Assembly: GCF_004342115.1 (NCBI RefSeq)
Contig: NZ_SMAC01000013.1
Span: 1-64,000, forward strand
DNA from: Mannheimia haemolytica
GTDB lineage: Bacteria > Pseudomonadota > Gammaproteobacteria > Enterobacterales > Pasteurellaceae
Direction: 5' to 3'
Length of the DNA: 64,000 bases
The notes below the pieces were generated by a model. The model was not told the origin of the DNA. It worked only from the letters and a program-made list of their open reading frames with translations, and did no database searches. Of this stretch, positions 1 through 9,474 are shown piece by piece. Position 1 is the first letter of the stretch; every line of letters starts with the position of its first letter. Made by a program: the position numbers and the translations under genes.

Positions 1-20
1 CGGATTTGGGTGGAAAAGAA

Positions 21-171
21 TTTAAGCTCAAATTAATCTGACAGACACGGTAATTTAAAACGGGGGACTGTCAGATTAGGTTTGATCTTCTACAAAGCAT
101 TTAAGCTCAAATTAATCTGACAGGCACTATAATTTTAAACGGGAACTGTCAGATTAGGTTTGATCTTCTAC
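21..171. repeat. Tandem pair of ~73 bp hairpin-containing repeats
   Basis: Two nearly identical copies lie head to tail at 21-93 and 100-171. Both start TTTAAGCTCAAATTAATCTG and end TTTGATCTTCTAC. Each contains an 11-bp inverted repeat, TAATCTGACAG facing CTGTCAGATTA, that could form a hairpin. The few differences lie mainly in the loop. The right end of the second copy coincides with the premature stop of the truncated gene at 168-377, so the element probably replaced the 3' end of that gene. It could be an insertion-sequence end or a small non-autonomous element. No transposase is visible, and the left side continues outside the window. Confidence 0.75.
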
Positions 172-377
172 ACATAAATATCAACTTCACCTTCCCATTT
201 TAAAATATCTTGCATTAACTTCCACGCTAACTCGTGTGTAATCTCAAAACTCTGGATAATTCCTTTTTTAATTACATCAATGTCGGTATCAGCGTATTTT
301 TCTGCTTCTGCTTGAAGGTAACTTACTGATTTTTGATAGTTATCAAACCGCTGTTTCCAGCGAATATCTCTATTCAT
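168..377 (-). pseudogene. 3'-truncated HI0074-family (nucleotidyltransferase substrate-binding/HEPN-like) gene
   Basis: The 69-residue product begins MNRDIRWKQRFDNYQKSV and contains SFEITHELAWKLMQDIL, the typical first helices of HI0074-family proteins, which normally run to about 140 residues. The second half, which would carry the R-x4-H HEPN motif, is missing. The reading frame stops exactly where the tandem hairpin repeat begins. It starts one base after the nqrM stop codon, so it is probably transcribed with the nqr operon. No nucleotidyltransferase partner follows inside the window. An intact relative lies at 2006-2440. It is probably a remnant without function, but a short folded product cannot be excluded. 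Confidence 0.65.
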
Positions 378-378
378 A

Positions 379-624
379 TTATTTCACTTCATAAAATTGT
401 GGCTCTTTATTAAAACGTGCCACTTCTTCAGGGTCGGCTGTGCCGTCTGCGATTTTAGATTTTAGGTTATCGCAAGGTTCTTCGCAGTCGCACATTTTTT
501 TCATACCTAAAGCGGTGATACCGCCACAGCTTCCTTTGATGGTTTTGCCTTTCACGATAAAACCAATCGACATCGCAAAAATTACGGCTACAAAAAAGCC
601 AAAGGTTAATAATACAGTTTCCAT
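379..624 (-). CDS. nqrM: NqrM, Na+-NQR maturation protein
   Basis: This 81-residue protein has one N-terminal membrane segment (about residues 3-24) followed by a short Cys-rich tail with CGG near residue 33 and CDCEEPC near 45-51. That layout is typical of the NqrM (DUF539) family. In Vibrio, NqrM is needed to mature Na+-NQR and is thought to deliver iron to the intramembrane Cys site formed by NqrD and NqrE. Here it follows apbE directly (12 bp gap), as in many nqr operons. The ATG is preceded by GGAGTG. Length and cysteine pattern look complete. The identification is confident; the iron-delivery role is from family knowledge. Confidence 0.92.
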   Translation of the reverse strand: METVLLTFGFFVAVIFAMSIGFIVKGKTIKGSCGGITALGMKKMCDCEEPCDNLKSKIADGTADPEEVARFNKEPQFYEVK

Positions 625-636
625 TTTTCACTCCAA

Positions 637-1671
637 CTATTGTGATTGAATAAGTTTGCTAAATTCGCTCGACATTTGTGTCTCAAATTTATCGCCGTTT
701 TTAACAATTAAAAAAATAGCTAATTTTTCACGCTCTGCCACTGCTAATGCTTTTTCCGCTCCTAAAACAAATAAACCGGTTGATAAGCCGTCTGCCGTCA
801 TTGTAGTTGGGGCAAATACGGTGATAGAGGCTAAATTATGGTTTACCGGACGTAACTGTTTTGGGTCGATAATATGTGAAAGACGGTTGCCTTTTTCATC
901 TTCAAAATAATTACGATAATTGCCCGAAGTTGCCATCGCCAAATTGTGCAACGGCACGGTAATTTGTGCGGCTTGACCTTGTGTCATTACCGGCTGCTCG
1001 ATTGCAATCCGCCAATCTAAGCCTTGTAAATTTTTTCCTTTGCCTCGTAATTCGCCACCAATTTCAACTAAATAGTTGCTCACACCTATAGTTTCAAGAT
1101 GCTCGGCTAATTTATCTACACCGAAACCCTTTGCAATAGACGATAAATCTAGATAAAGATTAGCTGCTGACTTGGTGAGCTTGGGTTTACTACTCATTTC
1201 AAGCAAAATTTTATCAATGCCGACATAAGCAGAACGCTCTGCAATTTGTTCATCAGACGGCACTTTATTTAAGCGTTTATCCGGCCCGAAGCCCCACAAG
1301 TTCACCAATGGACCAACGGTTACATCTAAAGCCCCTTCGGTTACTTTATTTAAACGGATTGCCTCTTGTACCACTTTTGCAAAATCCTGCGAAATTTCGA
1401 CCGCTTGATTTGCCTGCTTTGCTTGATTAAAACGGCTAATTTCCGAATCTTGTTGGTAGGTGGACATCTGATTATTCACCTCAATCAATAAGCCATCCAG
1501 CTCATTTTTCATTTTTTCAGGCGAAATCAAATTCTCCACTTCACCATTATCAATATATTTTACGGTGTAAGTCGTTCCCATGGTTTTGCCTGACAGCGTA
1601 ATTTGCTCAGGGGCTTTTTCACAAGCACTTAAAGTAAAAAAAGCAATTAAAAGAAGAAAAAATTTTTTCAT
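637..1671 (-). CDS. apbE: ApbE, FAD:protein FMN transferase (lipoprotein)
   Basis: ApbE covalently attaches FMN from FAD to threonines of target flavoproteins; here the obvious targets are NqrB and NqrC, encoded upstream. The N-terminus MKKFFLLLIAFFTLSAC is a lipoprotein signal with its lipobox cysteine at residue 17, placing the enzyme at the periplasmic face of the inner membrane. The family motifs SGKTMGTTYTVKY, LDLSSIAKGFGVD, GGELRGKG and ATSGNYRNYF are present. The frame extends three codons upstream to a GTG, but the ATG at 1671 gives the standard signal peptide. Length (344 residues) is normal. It is separated from nqrF by the nucleotidyltransferase/HEPN pair but on the same strand. 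Confidence 0.95.
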   Translation of the reverse strand: MKKFFLLLIAFFTLSACEKAPEQITLSGKTMGTTYTVKYIDNGEVENLISPEKMKNELDGLLIEVNNQMSTYQQDSEISRFNQAKQANQAVEISQDFAKVVQEAIRLNKVTEGALDVTVGPLVNLWGFGPDKRLNKVPSDEQIAERSAYVGIDKILLEMSSKPKLTKSAANLYLDLSSIAKGFGVDKLAEHLETIGVSNYLVEIGGELRGKGKNLQGLDWRIAIEQPVMTQGQAAQITVPLHNLAMATSGNYRNYFEDEKGNRLSHIIDPKQLRPVNHNLASITVFAPTTMTADGLSTGLFVLGAEKALAVAEREKLAIFLIVKNGDKFETQMSSEFSKLIQSQ

Positions 1672-1719
1672 TGGTGTCACAAAAGTTAAAAATTGGGGAA
1701 ATTATAGCATATTTAGCGA

Positions 1720-2013
1720 TTAAATAAGCACTTCATATCGCTGTAAAATAATTTGTTTAAACGATTCGTTGCAACTTGCCCAGTCAATCAGATCTACTGT
1801 GAAAGGTAGGTCAGAATCCGTAAACGCAAGCTCTAACTCTGTTTGTTGCCGAATTGTGAGCGGTTGTTTGGTGATTAATGCTAAATCAAGATCCGAATAA
1901 GCTTTGGCTGTGCCTTTAATGCGAGAGCCAAAAACCCAAACGGGTGTATCAGGCAAGTATTTTTTGAAAATATCCAACACCTGTTGGCGTTGTGACTCAG
2001 TTAAATCAATCAT
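1720..2013 (-). CDS. MNT-type nucleotidyltransferase (HI0073 family)
   Basis: This 97-residue minimal nucleotidyltransferase has the signature GSRIKGTAKAYSDLDLAL around residues 30-47 (GS followed by D-x-D, the metal- and nucleotide-binding motif) and a later acidic position in TVDLIDW. It begins inside the 3' end of the preceding HI0074-like gene (8 bp overlap), so the two are translated together. Proteins of this type (HI0073/HI0074, MNT/HEPN) form complexes. In studied systems the MNT partner acts as antitoxin, AMPylating or otherwise neutralising a HEPN ribonuclease. That activity is inferred here. The pair interrupts the nqrF-apbE junction. Confidence 0.85.
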   Translation of the reverse strand: MIDLTESQRQQVLDIFKKYLPDTPVWVFGSRIKGTAKAYSDLDLALITKQPLTIRQQTELELAFTDSDLPFTVDLIDWASCNESFKQIILQRYEVLI

Positions 2014-2440
2014 AGCTATTGCGTTTTTGGAGCTGTTTAACTAAAAAATACGTACTTTCCAGAAAGTTTGAAATTCCGTTATAAACCTGCTGTGCTTTAT
2101 TTTGATCATAAGTATGCGAAGTAATATTTCGCATTTTGCGATAATCCAGCCAAACTTCCGGTGATTCAATCAGCCCATATTGAGCAGCCATTCGCAAAAT
2201 ATCACGGAACTCGGTGCTATCAATATCAGTGTCATTTGACTCAATGTTTTTGAGCTGACGCTTGAGCATTTTTATCGACAATTCGTAAACAAATTCAAAT
2301 TTTTGGATTGCTCCTGCAATCAAAGTGTCTTGAATAATTGCTTCTTGCCGGTTAAACCACGCTTGATTCTCAAGGCTGACAATCGTTTTCTCAAGGGAAT
2401 TGAAGGCATTTTCAAGTGCCGTAATATCCAGTTGTTCCAT
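2006..2440 (-). CDS. HI0074-family HEPN-like partner of the nucleotidyltransferase
   Basis: The 144-residue helical protein belongs to the HI0074 (nucleotidyltransferase substrate-binding) family. Near its C-terminus it has RKMRNITSHTYD, in which R-N-I-T-S-H matches the R-x4-6-H motif of HEPN ribonucleases. An upstream GTG in frame adds seven residues, but the ATG at 2440 has a good AAGGGG ribosome site seven bases before it, so I start there. It overlaps the downstream nucleotidyltransferase gene by 8 bp, the usual toxin-antitoxin-like coupling. It could be an RNase toxin or simply the substrate-binding half of the enzyme. The sequence does not settle which. Confidence 0.8.
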   Translation of the reverse strand: MEQLDITALENAFNSLEKTIVSLENQAWFNRQEAIIQDTLIAGAIQKFEFVYELSIKMLKRQLKNIESNDTDIDSTEFRDILRMAAQYGLIESPEVWLDYRKMRNITSHTYDQNKAQQVYNGISNFLESTYFLVKQLQKRNSYD

Positions 2441-2499
2441 TTGCTTCCCCTTAAAATTCACATTATTAAATTACCAAAACTTAATAATATAAATTAAAT

Positions 2500-2531
2500 C
2501 AAGCGGTCAATTTTGCAAATTTGACCGCTTG
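2500..2531. terminator. Inverted pair of uptake sequences after nqrF
   Basis: CAAGCGGTCAA (2500-2510) faces TTGACCGCTTG (2521-2531), with TTT/AAA extending the stem. It lies between nqrF and the HEPN-like gene, so it could end or attenuate the nqrA-F transcript before the maturation genes. Paired uptake sequences acting as terminators are known in Pasteurellaceae. Function here is inferred. Confidence 0.55.
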
Positions 2532-2551
2532 TAGTCAGAAGTTAAGGTTTA

Positions 2552-3781
2552 TCAACCACCAAAGTCATCTAATAAGATGTTTTCGTCTTCTACGCCTAAA
2601 CTCTTCAGCATACCGATTACCGCAGCATTCATCACCGGTGGACCACACATATAGTATTCGCAGTCTTCAGGTGCTTCGTGGTTTTTGAGGTAGTTCTCAT
2701 AAAGCACGTTATGAATAAAGCCACGGAAGTAATCTTCTCTGTCGCCCGGTAATGGATCAGAAAGTGCCACATACCATTTGAAGTTATCGTTTTCTGCTTG
2801 AAGACCATCAAAATCTTCCACATAGAACATTTCACGCTCAGAACGAGCACCATACCAGAATGACATTTTACGTTTAGATTTTAAACGTTTTAATTGGTCG
2901 AAGATATGTGAACGCATTGGTGCCATACCTGCACCACCACCGATAAAGACCATTTCCGCATCGGTATCTTTAGCGAAGAACTCACCGAATGGACCTGAAA
3001 TTGTTACTTTATCACCCGGTTTTAATGACCAAATGTAGGAAGACATTTGACCCGGCGGTACGTCCGGATTGCGTGGTGGAGGTGTAGCAATACGCACGTT
3101 AAGCATAATAATGCCTTTCTCTTCCGGATATGAAGCCATTGAGTATGCACGAATAATATGCTCGTCCACTTTTGAAGTATAACGCCATAAGTCAAATTTA
3201 TCCCAGTCTTCGTGGTACTCTTTTGGAATATCGAAGTCTTTATAATGAACGGTATGAGGTTCAGCTTCAATTTGGATATAACCACCCGCACGGAACGGTA
3301 CTTCTTCGCCTTCAGGAATTTGAAGTTTAAGCTCTTTGATGAAGGTTGCTTTGTTATCGTTTGAGATAACGGTACATTCCCATTTTTTCACACCAAAGAT
3401 CTCTTCCGGAAGTTCAACGTCCATTGAAGATTTCACGTTTACCTGACAAGCTAAACGCCAGCCTTCTTTCGCTTCTTTCTTAGAAATGTGCGATAACTCA
3501 GTTGGAAGAATTTCACCACCGCCTGATTTCACTTGTACTTTACATTGACCGCAAGAGCCACCGCCCCCACAAGCTGACGAAACGAAAATCCCTTTACTTG
3601 CTAAAGCACCGAGTAATTTTCCACCAGCCGGTAGCGTAATGCCTTTTTCCGGATCGTTGTTGATTGAGATGGTAATATCACCTGAATCAACTAATTTTGA
3701 TTTAGCGAAAAGAATGATCACCGCAAGCACTAATACCAGAGCCGTAAATGCGATAATACCGAAAATAAAATTACTATCCAC
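2552..3781 (-). CDS. nqrF: NqrF, NADH-oxidising subunit of Na+-NQR
   Basis: NqrF takes electrons from NADH into the sodium-pumping NADH:quinone reductase. The 409-residue protein has an N-terminal membrane anchor (about 4-26) and a ferredoxin domain with the 2Fe-2S cysteines C71, C77, C80 ([10 protein letters not shown]) and C112. A ferredoxin-reductase domain follows, with the FAD motif RAYSMAS and the NADH-binding [11 protein letters not shown] and YYMCGPP. The start is GTG at 3781, preceded by AAGGAG six bases upstream, which fits the known NqrF N-terminus better than any ATG. It is the last structural gene of the operon, 10 bp after nqrE. All cofactor residues are intact. Confidence 0.97.
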   Translation of the reverse strand: MDSNFIFGIIAFTALVLVLAVIILFAKSKLVDSGDITISINNDPEKGITLPAGGKLLGALASKGIFVSSACGGGGSCGQCKVQVKSGGGEILPTELSHISKKEAKEGWRLACQVNVKSSMDVELPEEIFGVKKWECTVISNDNKATFIKELKLQIPEGEEVPFRAGGYIQIEAEPHTVHYKDFDIPKEYHEDWDKFDLWRYTSKVDEHIIRAYSMASYPEEKGIIMLNVRIATPPPRNPDVPPGQMSSYIWSLKPGDKVTISGPFGEFFAKDTDAEMVFIGGGAGMAPMRSHIFDQLKRLKSKRKMSFWYGARSEREMFYVEDFDGLQAENDNFKWYVALSDPLPGDREDYFRGFIHNVLYENYLKNHEAPEDCEYYMCGPPVMNAAVIGMLKSLGVEDENILLDDFGG

Positions 3782-3791
3782 GATATGCTCC

Positions 3792-4388
3792 TTATAATTG
3801 AATGCCTGAGAATGACATAAAGCCTAACGCCATTAAGCCTACCGTAATAAAGGTAATACCTAAACCACGTAAGCCTGCCGGCACGTCGGAATATTTCATT
3901 TTCTCGGTTAAACCTGCAAGGGCAACGATGGCTAACATCCAGCCTGTACCTGCACCTACGCCATAAACCACAGATTCTACAAAGTTATACTCACGTTGTA
4001 CCATAAACGATACACCACCAAAAATCGCACAGTTTACGGTGATAAGTGGTAAGAAGATACCTAATGCACTATAAAGTGCCGGGAAAAACTTGTCTAAAAT
4101 CATTTCCAGAATTTGAACAAGTGCCGCAATAACCCCGATGAAAGTGATAAAGTTTAAGAAGCTTAAATCCACACCTTCTACTAATGCACCCTCTTTTAAT
4201 ACGTGGGTATAAACTAATTGGTTAGCTGGAACTGCAATGCCAAGCACTACAATTACCGCAATACCTAAACCAAAAGCAGTTGAAACTTTCTTAGACACCG
4301 CAAGGAATGTACACATACCAAGGAAGAAAGAAAGTGCCATATTTTCAATAAATACGGACTTAACAAAGATACTCAGAAGATGTTCCAT
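3792..4388 (-). CDS. nqrE: NqrE, membrane subunit of Na+-NQR
   Basis: This 198-residue membrane protein has six predicted helices and belongs to the NqrE/RnfA family. Cysteines C26 and C120 sit at the positions that, with two cysteines of NqrD, hold the intramembrane iron centre in the Vibrio cholerae complex. NqrD and NqrE are inverted-topology homologues forming the core of the sodium pathway. The gene starts one base after nqrD ends and is followed 10 bp later by nqrF, so translation is probably coupled. Length is exactly typical. Confidence 0.97.
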   Translation of the reverse strand: MEHLLSIFVKSVFIENMALSFFLGMCTFLAVSKKVSTAFGLGIAVIVVLGIAVPANQLVYTHVLKEGALVEGVDLSFLNFITFIGVIAALVQILEMILDKFFPALYSALGIFLPLITVNCAIFGGVSFMVQREYNFVESVVYGVGAGTGWMLAIVALAGLTEKMKYSDVPAGLRGLGITFITVGLMALGFMSFSGIQL

Positions 4389-4389
4389 C

Positions 4390-5016
4390 TTATTTCTCCA
4401 CTTGTTCCGGTTTCCACGTTCTAATCGCCCAGATCACAAATCCGATAATAAAGAACGCACTTGGTGCTAATAAGAATAAACCGTTTGCTTGATACCAACC
4501 GCCATTTTGAACAGTTTCAAGAATGGTGATACCGAAAATTTTACCTGAACCGATAAGTTCACGTAAAAAGGCAACGATAATTAACATTGCACCGTAGCCT
4601 AAACCGTTACCGATACCATCAACAAAACTTTCAACCGGGCCTGATTTCATCGCGAATGCTTCTGCACGCCCCATTACGATACAGTTGGTAATAATAAGGC
4701 CTACGAATACCGATAATTGTTTTGACAGATCGTAAGCATAAGCGCGTAAGATTTGGTCAACCAAAATTACTAATGATGCAATAATCGCCATTTGCACAAT
4801 GATACGGATACTATTTGGAATATAGTTACGAATCATTGAAATGAACATACTTGAGAATGCAGTAACTAAACTTACCGCAATCGCCATTACTACTGCTGTT
4901 TGTAATTGAGTCGTTACCGCTAACGCAGAACAAATACCTAAGATCTGTAATGCGATCGGGTTGTTATCGACAATTGGCGATAACAATAATTTTTTAAGAT
5001 TGTTATTGTCTGCCAT
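4390..5016 (-). CDS. nqrD: NqrD, membrane subunit of Na+-NQR
   Basis: The 208-residue protein has six membrane segments and belongs to the NqrD/RnfE family. C29 and C112 are the conserved cysteines pairing with NqrE C26 and C120 at the intramembrane iron centre. Its ATG overlaps the nqrC stop codon by one base (TAATG), indicating coupled translation. The motif [10 protein letters not shown] following C112 is typical of the family. No unusual feature is seen. Confidence 0.97.
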   Translation of the reverse strand: MADNNNLKKLLLSPIVDNNPIALQILGICSALAVTTQLQTAVVMAIAVSLVTAFSSMFISMIRNYIPNSIRIIVQMAIIASLVILVDQILRAYAYDLSKQLSVFVGLIITNCIVMGRAEAFAMKSGPVESFVDGIGNGLGYGAMLIIVAFLRELIGSGKIFGITILETVQNGGWYQANGLFLLAPSAFFIIGFVIWAIRTWKPEQVEK

Positions 5017-5789
5017 TAGTTAGCTCCTGCCGCTGCTTTAAATTTTGCTAAATATGGACCAAAACCATTTTGACCAAACCAGTATTTGAATGAACCATCA
5101 ACACCGTTCGAGGTTAATGTTGCACCAGATAAACCATCAACACCGTGATCTTTATCTGCAGATGCCCCTTTACCCACTCTTAACGCAACTTGGTTTTGCT
5201 CGTTATACAGTTTTTTACCTACAAAGTTTTTCTGCCAGTTCGGGTTTACAATTTCGCCACCTAAGCCTGCCGTTTCACCTTGTTCATAGTAAGTAATACC
5301 GTTAACGGTATTTGCATCAGGTTGTACCGCAACGAAACCGTACATAATTGACCATAAGCCGTTACCGTGCATTGGTAATACTACTTGAGTCGTTTTGCCA
5401 GATTCATCTTTTACTAAATAAACTTCAGCATATTTAGCACGCGTTTTGATATTCGCCTTATCATCTTCAGGTGCGATAACTACATTTTGAGCAGGATCTT
5501 TAGCTGCTGCACGAGCATCAAAACCGGTTACACCCTCAACGTAATCACCTGTTGCTAAATCGACAATTTTCGGCTCAATAAATTTGGTATAGGTTTCTTG
5601 CACATTGGTATCTTTTTGCAATAAACCGGCCGCTTGTAAGATGTTTTTCTGTTTATCAAGTTGTTTCTGAATATCTTGTGTTGGTTTAAGCATTACTGCC
5701 GCACCTGCCACAATCAAAGAACAAATTAAACTTAATAAAACTACAACGGTTAGCGTTCCGCCAACGCTATCTTTATTAAATTTAGCCAT
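5016..5789 (-). CDS. nqrC: NqrC, covalent-FMN subunit of Na+-NQR
   Basis: NqrC (257 residues) has one N-terminal membrane segment (about 11-33) and a periplasmic FMN-binding domain. The flavinylation motif [10 protein letters not shown] places the FMN-carrying threonine at T224, the substrate of ApbE. It overlaps nqrB by 8 bp at its start and nqrD by one base at its end. It shuttles electrons between the iron centre of NqrD/E and the flavin of NqrB. Length and motif are normal. Confidence 0.97.
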   Translation of the reverse strand: MAKFNKDSVGGTLTVVVLLSLICSLIVAGAAVMLKPTQDIQKQLDKQKNILQAAGLLQKDTNVQETYTKFIEPKIVDLATGDYVEGVTGFDARAAAKDPAQNVVIAPEDDKANIKTRAKYAEVYLVKDESGKTTQVVLPMHGNGLWSIMYGFVAVQPDANTVNGITYYEQGETAGLGGEIVNPNWQKNFVGKKLYNEQNQVALRVGKGASADKDHGVDGLSGATLTSNGVDGSFKYWFGQNGFGPYLAKFKAAAGAN

Positions 5790-7017
5790 TGTTTGCTACC
5801 CTCGCTAATCTGCGTTTGATATTCCCTTGAACTACTAAATAGTCAAAGATTGGAGCAAATAAGTTAGCAAATAAGATCGCTAACATCATACCTTCAGGGT
5901 ATGCTGGGTTTACCACACGGATTAATACACACATAAAGCCGATTAAGATACCGTATGCCCATTTACCTTTGTTGGTAAATGCAGCTGATACCGGGTCGGT
6001 TGCCATAAAGAACATACCGATCGCAAAACCGCCTAATACTAAATGCCAATGCCAAGGCATAGAGAATAATGGGTTGGTATCAGAACCGATTACATTAAAT
6101 AATGTCGCAGTTGCCGCCATACCAATCATTACGCCGGCAATAATTCGCCAAGAAGCAATTCGGGCAAATACAATGATTGCAGCACCAATAATCAACATTA
6201 AGGTAGAGGTCTCGCCGATAGAACCCGGAATATTACCTAAGAACGCATCCATCCAAGTAATGGTTTCACCGGTTGCAACGTGCTGTAATGCACCTTGACC
6301 ACCAACTGCCCATTGAGAAAGTGCAGTTGCACCTGAGAAGCCGTCTGCGGCAACCCATACTGCATCACCTGAAATTTGACCCGGGTAAGCAAAGAACAAG
6401 AAAGCACGACCGGCTAACGCAGGGTTCATAAAGTTTTTACCCACGCCACCGAACACTTCTTTTGCGACCACAACACCAAAGGTAGTTGCAAGGGCTGCTT
6501 GCCATAACGGTAATGTTGGAGGAACAATTAATGCTAGTAAGATAGAGGTTACAAAGAAACCTTCGTTGATCTCGTGCTTACGCACCATTGCAAACACCAC
6601 TTCCCAGAAACCACCCACTGCAAATACTGTTAAGTAGATTGGTAGGAAATAGGTTGCCCCCAGCAACATTTTAGTTCCCCAGCCTGCATCAGCTACAGAG
6701 CCTAAACTATCGGCTAAGCTGTAGTGCCAGTTGTTAGCAACTAAATCCGTTAATGTTCCCATTTTGAGTGCCGCTAGAATACCCTGTGCACCAACATTGT
6801 ACATTCCGTAGAACATCGCAGGGAATAACGCTAACCATACAATTAACATCATACGCTTAGAGTCAATCGCATCACGCACGTGAGCATCTTTACGAGTGAC
6901 CGTACCCGGTGTATAGAAAATCGTATAGGCAGCTTCAAATAGCGTGTACCATTTCTCATACTTTCCACCTTTATGGAAAGCGGGTTCCATTTTTTCAAAA
7001 AGATTTTTCAAACCCAT
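5782..7017 (-). CDS. nqrB: NqrB, covalent-FMN membrane subunit of Na+-NQR
   Basis: NqrB (411 residues) is the largest membrane subunit, with about ten hydrophobic segments. It carries a covalent FMN at the threonine of [10 protein letters not shown] (T231 here), and in the family it also holds riboflavin and contributes the sodium channel. The motif [20 protein letters not shown] is characteristic of NqrB/RnfD proteins. It lies 2 bp after nqrA and overlaps nqrC. ApbE, encoded downstream in the same direction, is the expected modifying enzyme. Confidence 0.97.
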   Translation of the reverse strand: MGLKNLFEKMEPAFHKGGKYEKWYTLFEAAYTIFYTPGTVTRKDAHVRDAIDSKRMMLIVWLALFPAMFYGMYNVGAQGILAALKMGTLTDLVANNWHYSLADSLGSVADAGWGTKMLLGATYFLPIYLTVFAVGGFWEVVFAMVRKHEINEGFFVTSILLALIVPPTLPLWQAALATTFGVVVAKEVFGGVGKNFMNPALAGRAFLFFAYPGQISGDAVWVAADGFSGATALSQWAVGGQGALQHVATGETITWMDAFLGNIPGSIGETSTLMLIIGAAIIVFARIASWRIIAGVMIGMAATATLFNVIGSDTNPLFSMPWHWHLVLGGFAIGMFFMATDPVSAAFTNKGKWAYGILIGFMCVLIRVVNPAYPEGMMLAILFANLFAPIFDYLVVQGNIKRRLARVANNG

Positions 7018-7019
7018 TT

Positions 7020-8378
7020 TTAACCGTCCTTCTCGATCTTATCTAACGCTTGACGTAATAATGGTCCCCAGTTGTTTTTACCGGAACACACAAAAGTACA
7101 TAACGCTAAATCTTCTTCGTCTAACTCTAAGCAGCCTAAAGCTTGAGCGGAGTCTGTATCTCCAGCTGCTAAATCACGCAATAAGAGTGTTGGAATGATA
7201 TCCAACGGCATTACACGCTCATAAGCCCCTGTTGGTACCATTGCACGCTCACTACCGTGAACTGCTGTTGTGAAGTTAAATAATTTCTTCGCAAAATGCC
7301 CTAAAGTAGTACGCGTAATTGAATACTTATCAGAGTAAGGAGCAATCATACCGAAGAACGCTTTCTCACGCCCTTCTAATAAAGCAGACACTTGTAATGC
7401 GTAACGACCTAAATAGTCGTGTACTCCCGTTGCGATAGCACCACTTAACACAGAACCTGAAATGACACGGTTTTCACCCGCATTTAATTCGTTGGCTGTT
7501 AATTGTGAAAGATTCGCCCCTAAACGAGTACGCACCAAACGTGGATTTTTCACTTGTGGCCCGGCTAATGCGACTACACGGTCAGTAAATAGCTCACCGG
7601 TCGTAAATAATTTACCGATAGCAATTACATCTTGGTAATTTAAATACCAAACTTGTTTAGTTGCACCTACCGGGTCAATAAAGTGAATATGCGTACCAGA
7701 AAGACCTGCAGGGTGCGGACCTTTAAAGCGGTTAGTTTCCACATTATTGATCTGACGGCTTTGTGCCGCATTTAAAATATTTGAGTCTGCACTGCCACAG
7801 AGATGAATCACTTTTTTACTTTCAAATAAACGACTTAATACAGTTAAGCCATCAAAGAAAGCTTGTTGGTGTTCTGCAATAATCACTTCCGGATTTGCTG
7901 CAAGTGGATTGGTATCCATCGCATTGACAAAAATAGAGGAAGGTTCTGCATCTAATGCAGGCACTTTGCTAAACGGACGTGTACGGAAAGCCGTCCATAA
8001 GCCTGACTCTACAAGGTTTTGTTTTACTTGCTCTGAAGTTAATGAAGCTAATTGGCTGGCTTCATAACGAGCAAAGGTAATTTGCTCATCACCCTCAACT
8101 TTAATTACTACCGATTGAAGAACACGCTTCTCGCCACGGTTAATTGCCGTTACGGTACCACTTGCAGGGGCAGTAAATACCACGCCCGGATTCTTTTTAT
8201 CTTCAAAAAGAACCTGACCTTTCTTTACTACATCGCCTTCACGCACTTTCATTGAAGGACGCATACCCACATATTCTTCACCAAGCATAGCAACTTCAGT
8301 AACGGTATTACCGTTATGGATTACTTGCTCAGGTTTTCCCGCAATCGGAAGATCTAAGCCTTTTTTGATTGTAATCAT
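7020..8378 (-). CDS. nqrA: NqrA, cytoplasmic subunit of Na+-NQR
   Basis: NqrA (452 residues) is the soluble subunit docked on the cytoplasmic side of NqrB and implicated in quinone binding. The N-terminal [18 protein letters not shown] and the following barrel-sandwich region (about 30-100) are typical, as is the [19 protein letters not shown] segment near 220-240. It has no membrane helix. It is the first gene of the operon. A hairpin (GATTGCG/CGCAATC, 8416-8433) lies in its leader. The operon promoter should lie in the 446 bp shared with divergent nfuA. Confidence 0.97.
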   Translation of the reverse strand: MITIKKGLDLPIAGKPEQVIHNGNTVTEVAMLGEEYVGMRPSMKVREGDVVKKGQVLFEDKKNPGVVFTAPASGTVTAINRGEKRVLQSVVIKVEGDEQITFARYEASQLASLTSEQVKQNLVESGLWTAFRTRPFSKVPALDAEPSSIFVNAMDTNPLAANPEVIIAEHQQAFFDGLTVLSRLFESKKVIHLCGSADSNILNAAQSRQINNVETNRFKGPHPAGLSGTHIHFIDPVGATKQVWYLNYQDVIAIGKLFTTGELFTDRVVALAGPQVKNPRLVRTRLGANLSQLTANELNAGENRVISGSVLSGAIATGVHDYLGRYALQVSALLEGREKAFFGMIAPYSDKYSITRTTLGHFAKKLFNFTTAVHGSERAMVPTGAYERVMPLDIIPTLLLRDLAAGDTDSAQALGCLELDEEDLALCTFVCSGKNNWGPLLRQALDKIEKDG

Positions 8379-8824
8379 ATTGTTTGCACTACTTTTCTTT
8401 TGGGTTAAAAAATATGATTGCGCTAACGCAATCGCTTCTATTGAGCCGCAGCTTTACTTAAAAATAAACAATGGTCCCCCACCTATTTTTAAAAGCCACA
8501 TTAAGTTCTCAAATCTGTGATCAACCTTTATCTTTTCTTAACAAAAGGTTAACTAAAAATAATCTTCTTATTTTACCTAAAAAGCTCCCCTTCTGGCTAG
8601 GAAAACCCCCTATTTTTTGCATATTCCCGCGGTAAAATTTGAAATAAATCAAGATTTCAATTCCCTCTTAACATAAATTAACCATAATTAGTTAATCCAA
8701 TTTCCCTTCAAGCGGTTAAATTTTATTAACAATTTGCAAAAATTTTTTTAGCTAGGCAATTTTGAAATTCAGGCGTAAAATAGTTGATAAATTTTGTAAA
8801 ATATTAAAAAACAGGATAATTTAA
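8379..8824. promoter_or_regulatory. Divergent nqrA/nfuA promoter region with an FNR-like site
   Basis: This AT-rich 446 bp gap has no gene on either strand. TTGAAATAAATCAA at 8639-8652 matches the FNR box TTGAT-N4-ATCAA except for one base, which would suit oxygen control of a respiratory complex. A perfect hairpin occupies 8416-8433 in the nqrA leader. TAAAAT-like -10 candidates lie just before nfuA. A lone uptake-like sequence occurs near 8709. No experimental start is known. The regulatory reading is inference. Confidence 0.4.
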
Positions 8825-9421
8825 ATGGAAGAACAAACCATTCATATTTCAATATCAGATGCAGCACAAGCCCATTTTGCCAGACTATTAGAACAGCAAG
8901 AAGAGGGAACTAATATCCGTATTTTTGTGGTCAATCCCGGCACACCGGGGGCAGAATGCGGTGTCTCTTACTGCCCACCCAATGCAGTTGAAGAGACGGA
9001 TACCGAATTTAAATTTAACAGTTTCTCTGCATTTGTCGATGATATTAGCTTACCGTTTTTAGACGAAGCGGAAATTGATTATGTAACCGACCCAATGGGT
9101 TCACAACTTACCCTCAAAGCCCCTAACGCCAAAATGCGTAAAGTGGCTGATGATGCACCGTTTATCGAGCGTTTAGATTATGTGATTCAAACCCAAGTCA
9201 ATCCACAACTTGCCAGCCACGGCGGTAAAGTGACCTTAATTGAAATCACCGAAGATAAATATGCCGTGCTACAATTCGGCGGTGGTTGTAACGGTTGCTC
9301 AATGGTGGATGTGACCTTAAAAGAGGGAATTGAGAAACAGCTTCTGGCAATGTTCCCTGATGAATTAGTTGGTGTGAAAGATATTACCGAACACCAACAC
9401 GGTGAACATTCTTACTATTAA
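8825..9421 (+). CDS. nfuA: NfuA, Fe-S cluster carrier protein
   Basis: NfuA (198 residues) delivers Fe-S clusters to target proteins, especially under iron or oxidative stress. It has an N-terminal degenerate A-type domain (about 5-100; [12 protein letters not shown] near 39-50) and a C-terminal Nfu domain with the cluster-binding C155-N-G-C158 in [10 protein letters not shown]. It is monocistronic, divergent from the nqr operon, and ends at a strong terminator. Length matches Escherichia coli NfuA. Nothing unusual is seen. Confidence 0.96.
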   Translation: MEEQTIHISISDAAQAHFARLLEQQEEGTNIRIFVVNPGTPGAECGVSYCPPNAVEETDTEFKFNSFSAFVDDISLPFLDEAEIDYVTDPMGSQLTLKAPNAKMRKVADDAPFIERLDYVIQTQVNPQLASHGGKVTLIEITEDKYAVLQFGGGCNGCSMVDVTLKEGIEKQLLAMFPDELVGVKDITEHQHGEHSYY

Positions 9422-9430
9422 AAATACTAA

Positions 9431-9458
9431 AAGGGATAAATCATTTGATTTATCCCTT
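9431..9458 (+). terminator. nfuA terminator
   Basis: AAGGGATAAATCA (9431-9443) pairs perfectly with TGATTTATCCCTT (9446-9458), then a T-rich run. It starts 10 bp after the nfuA stop codon. Confidence 0.8.
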
Positions 9459-9474
9459 TCTTATAATTAATGAG

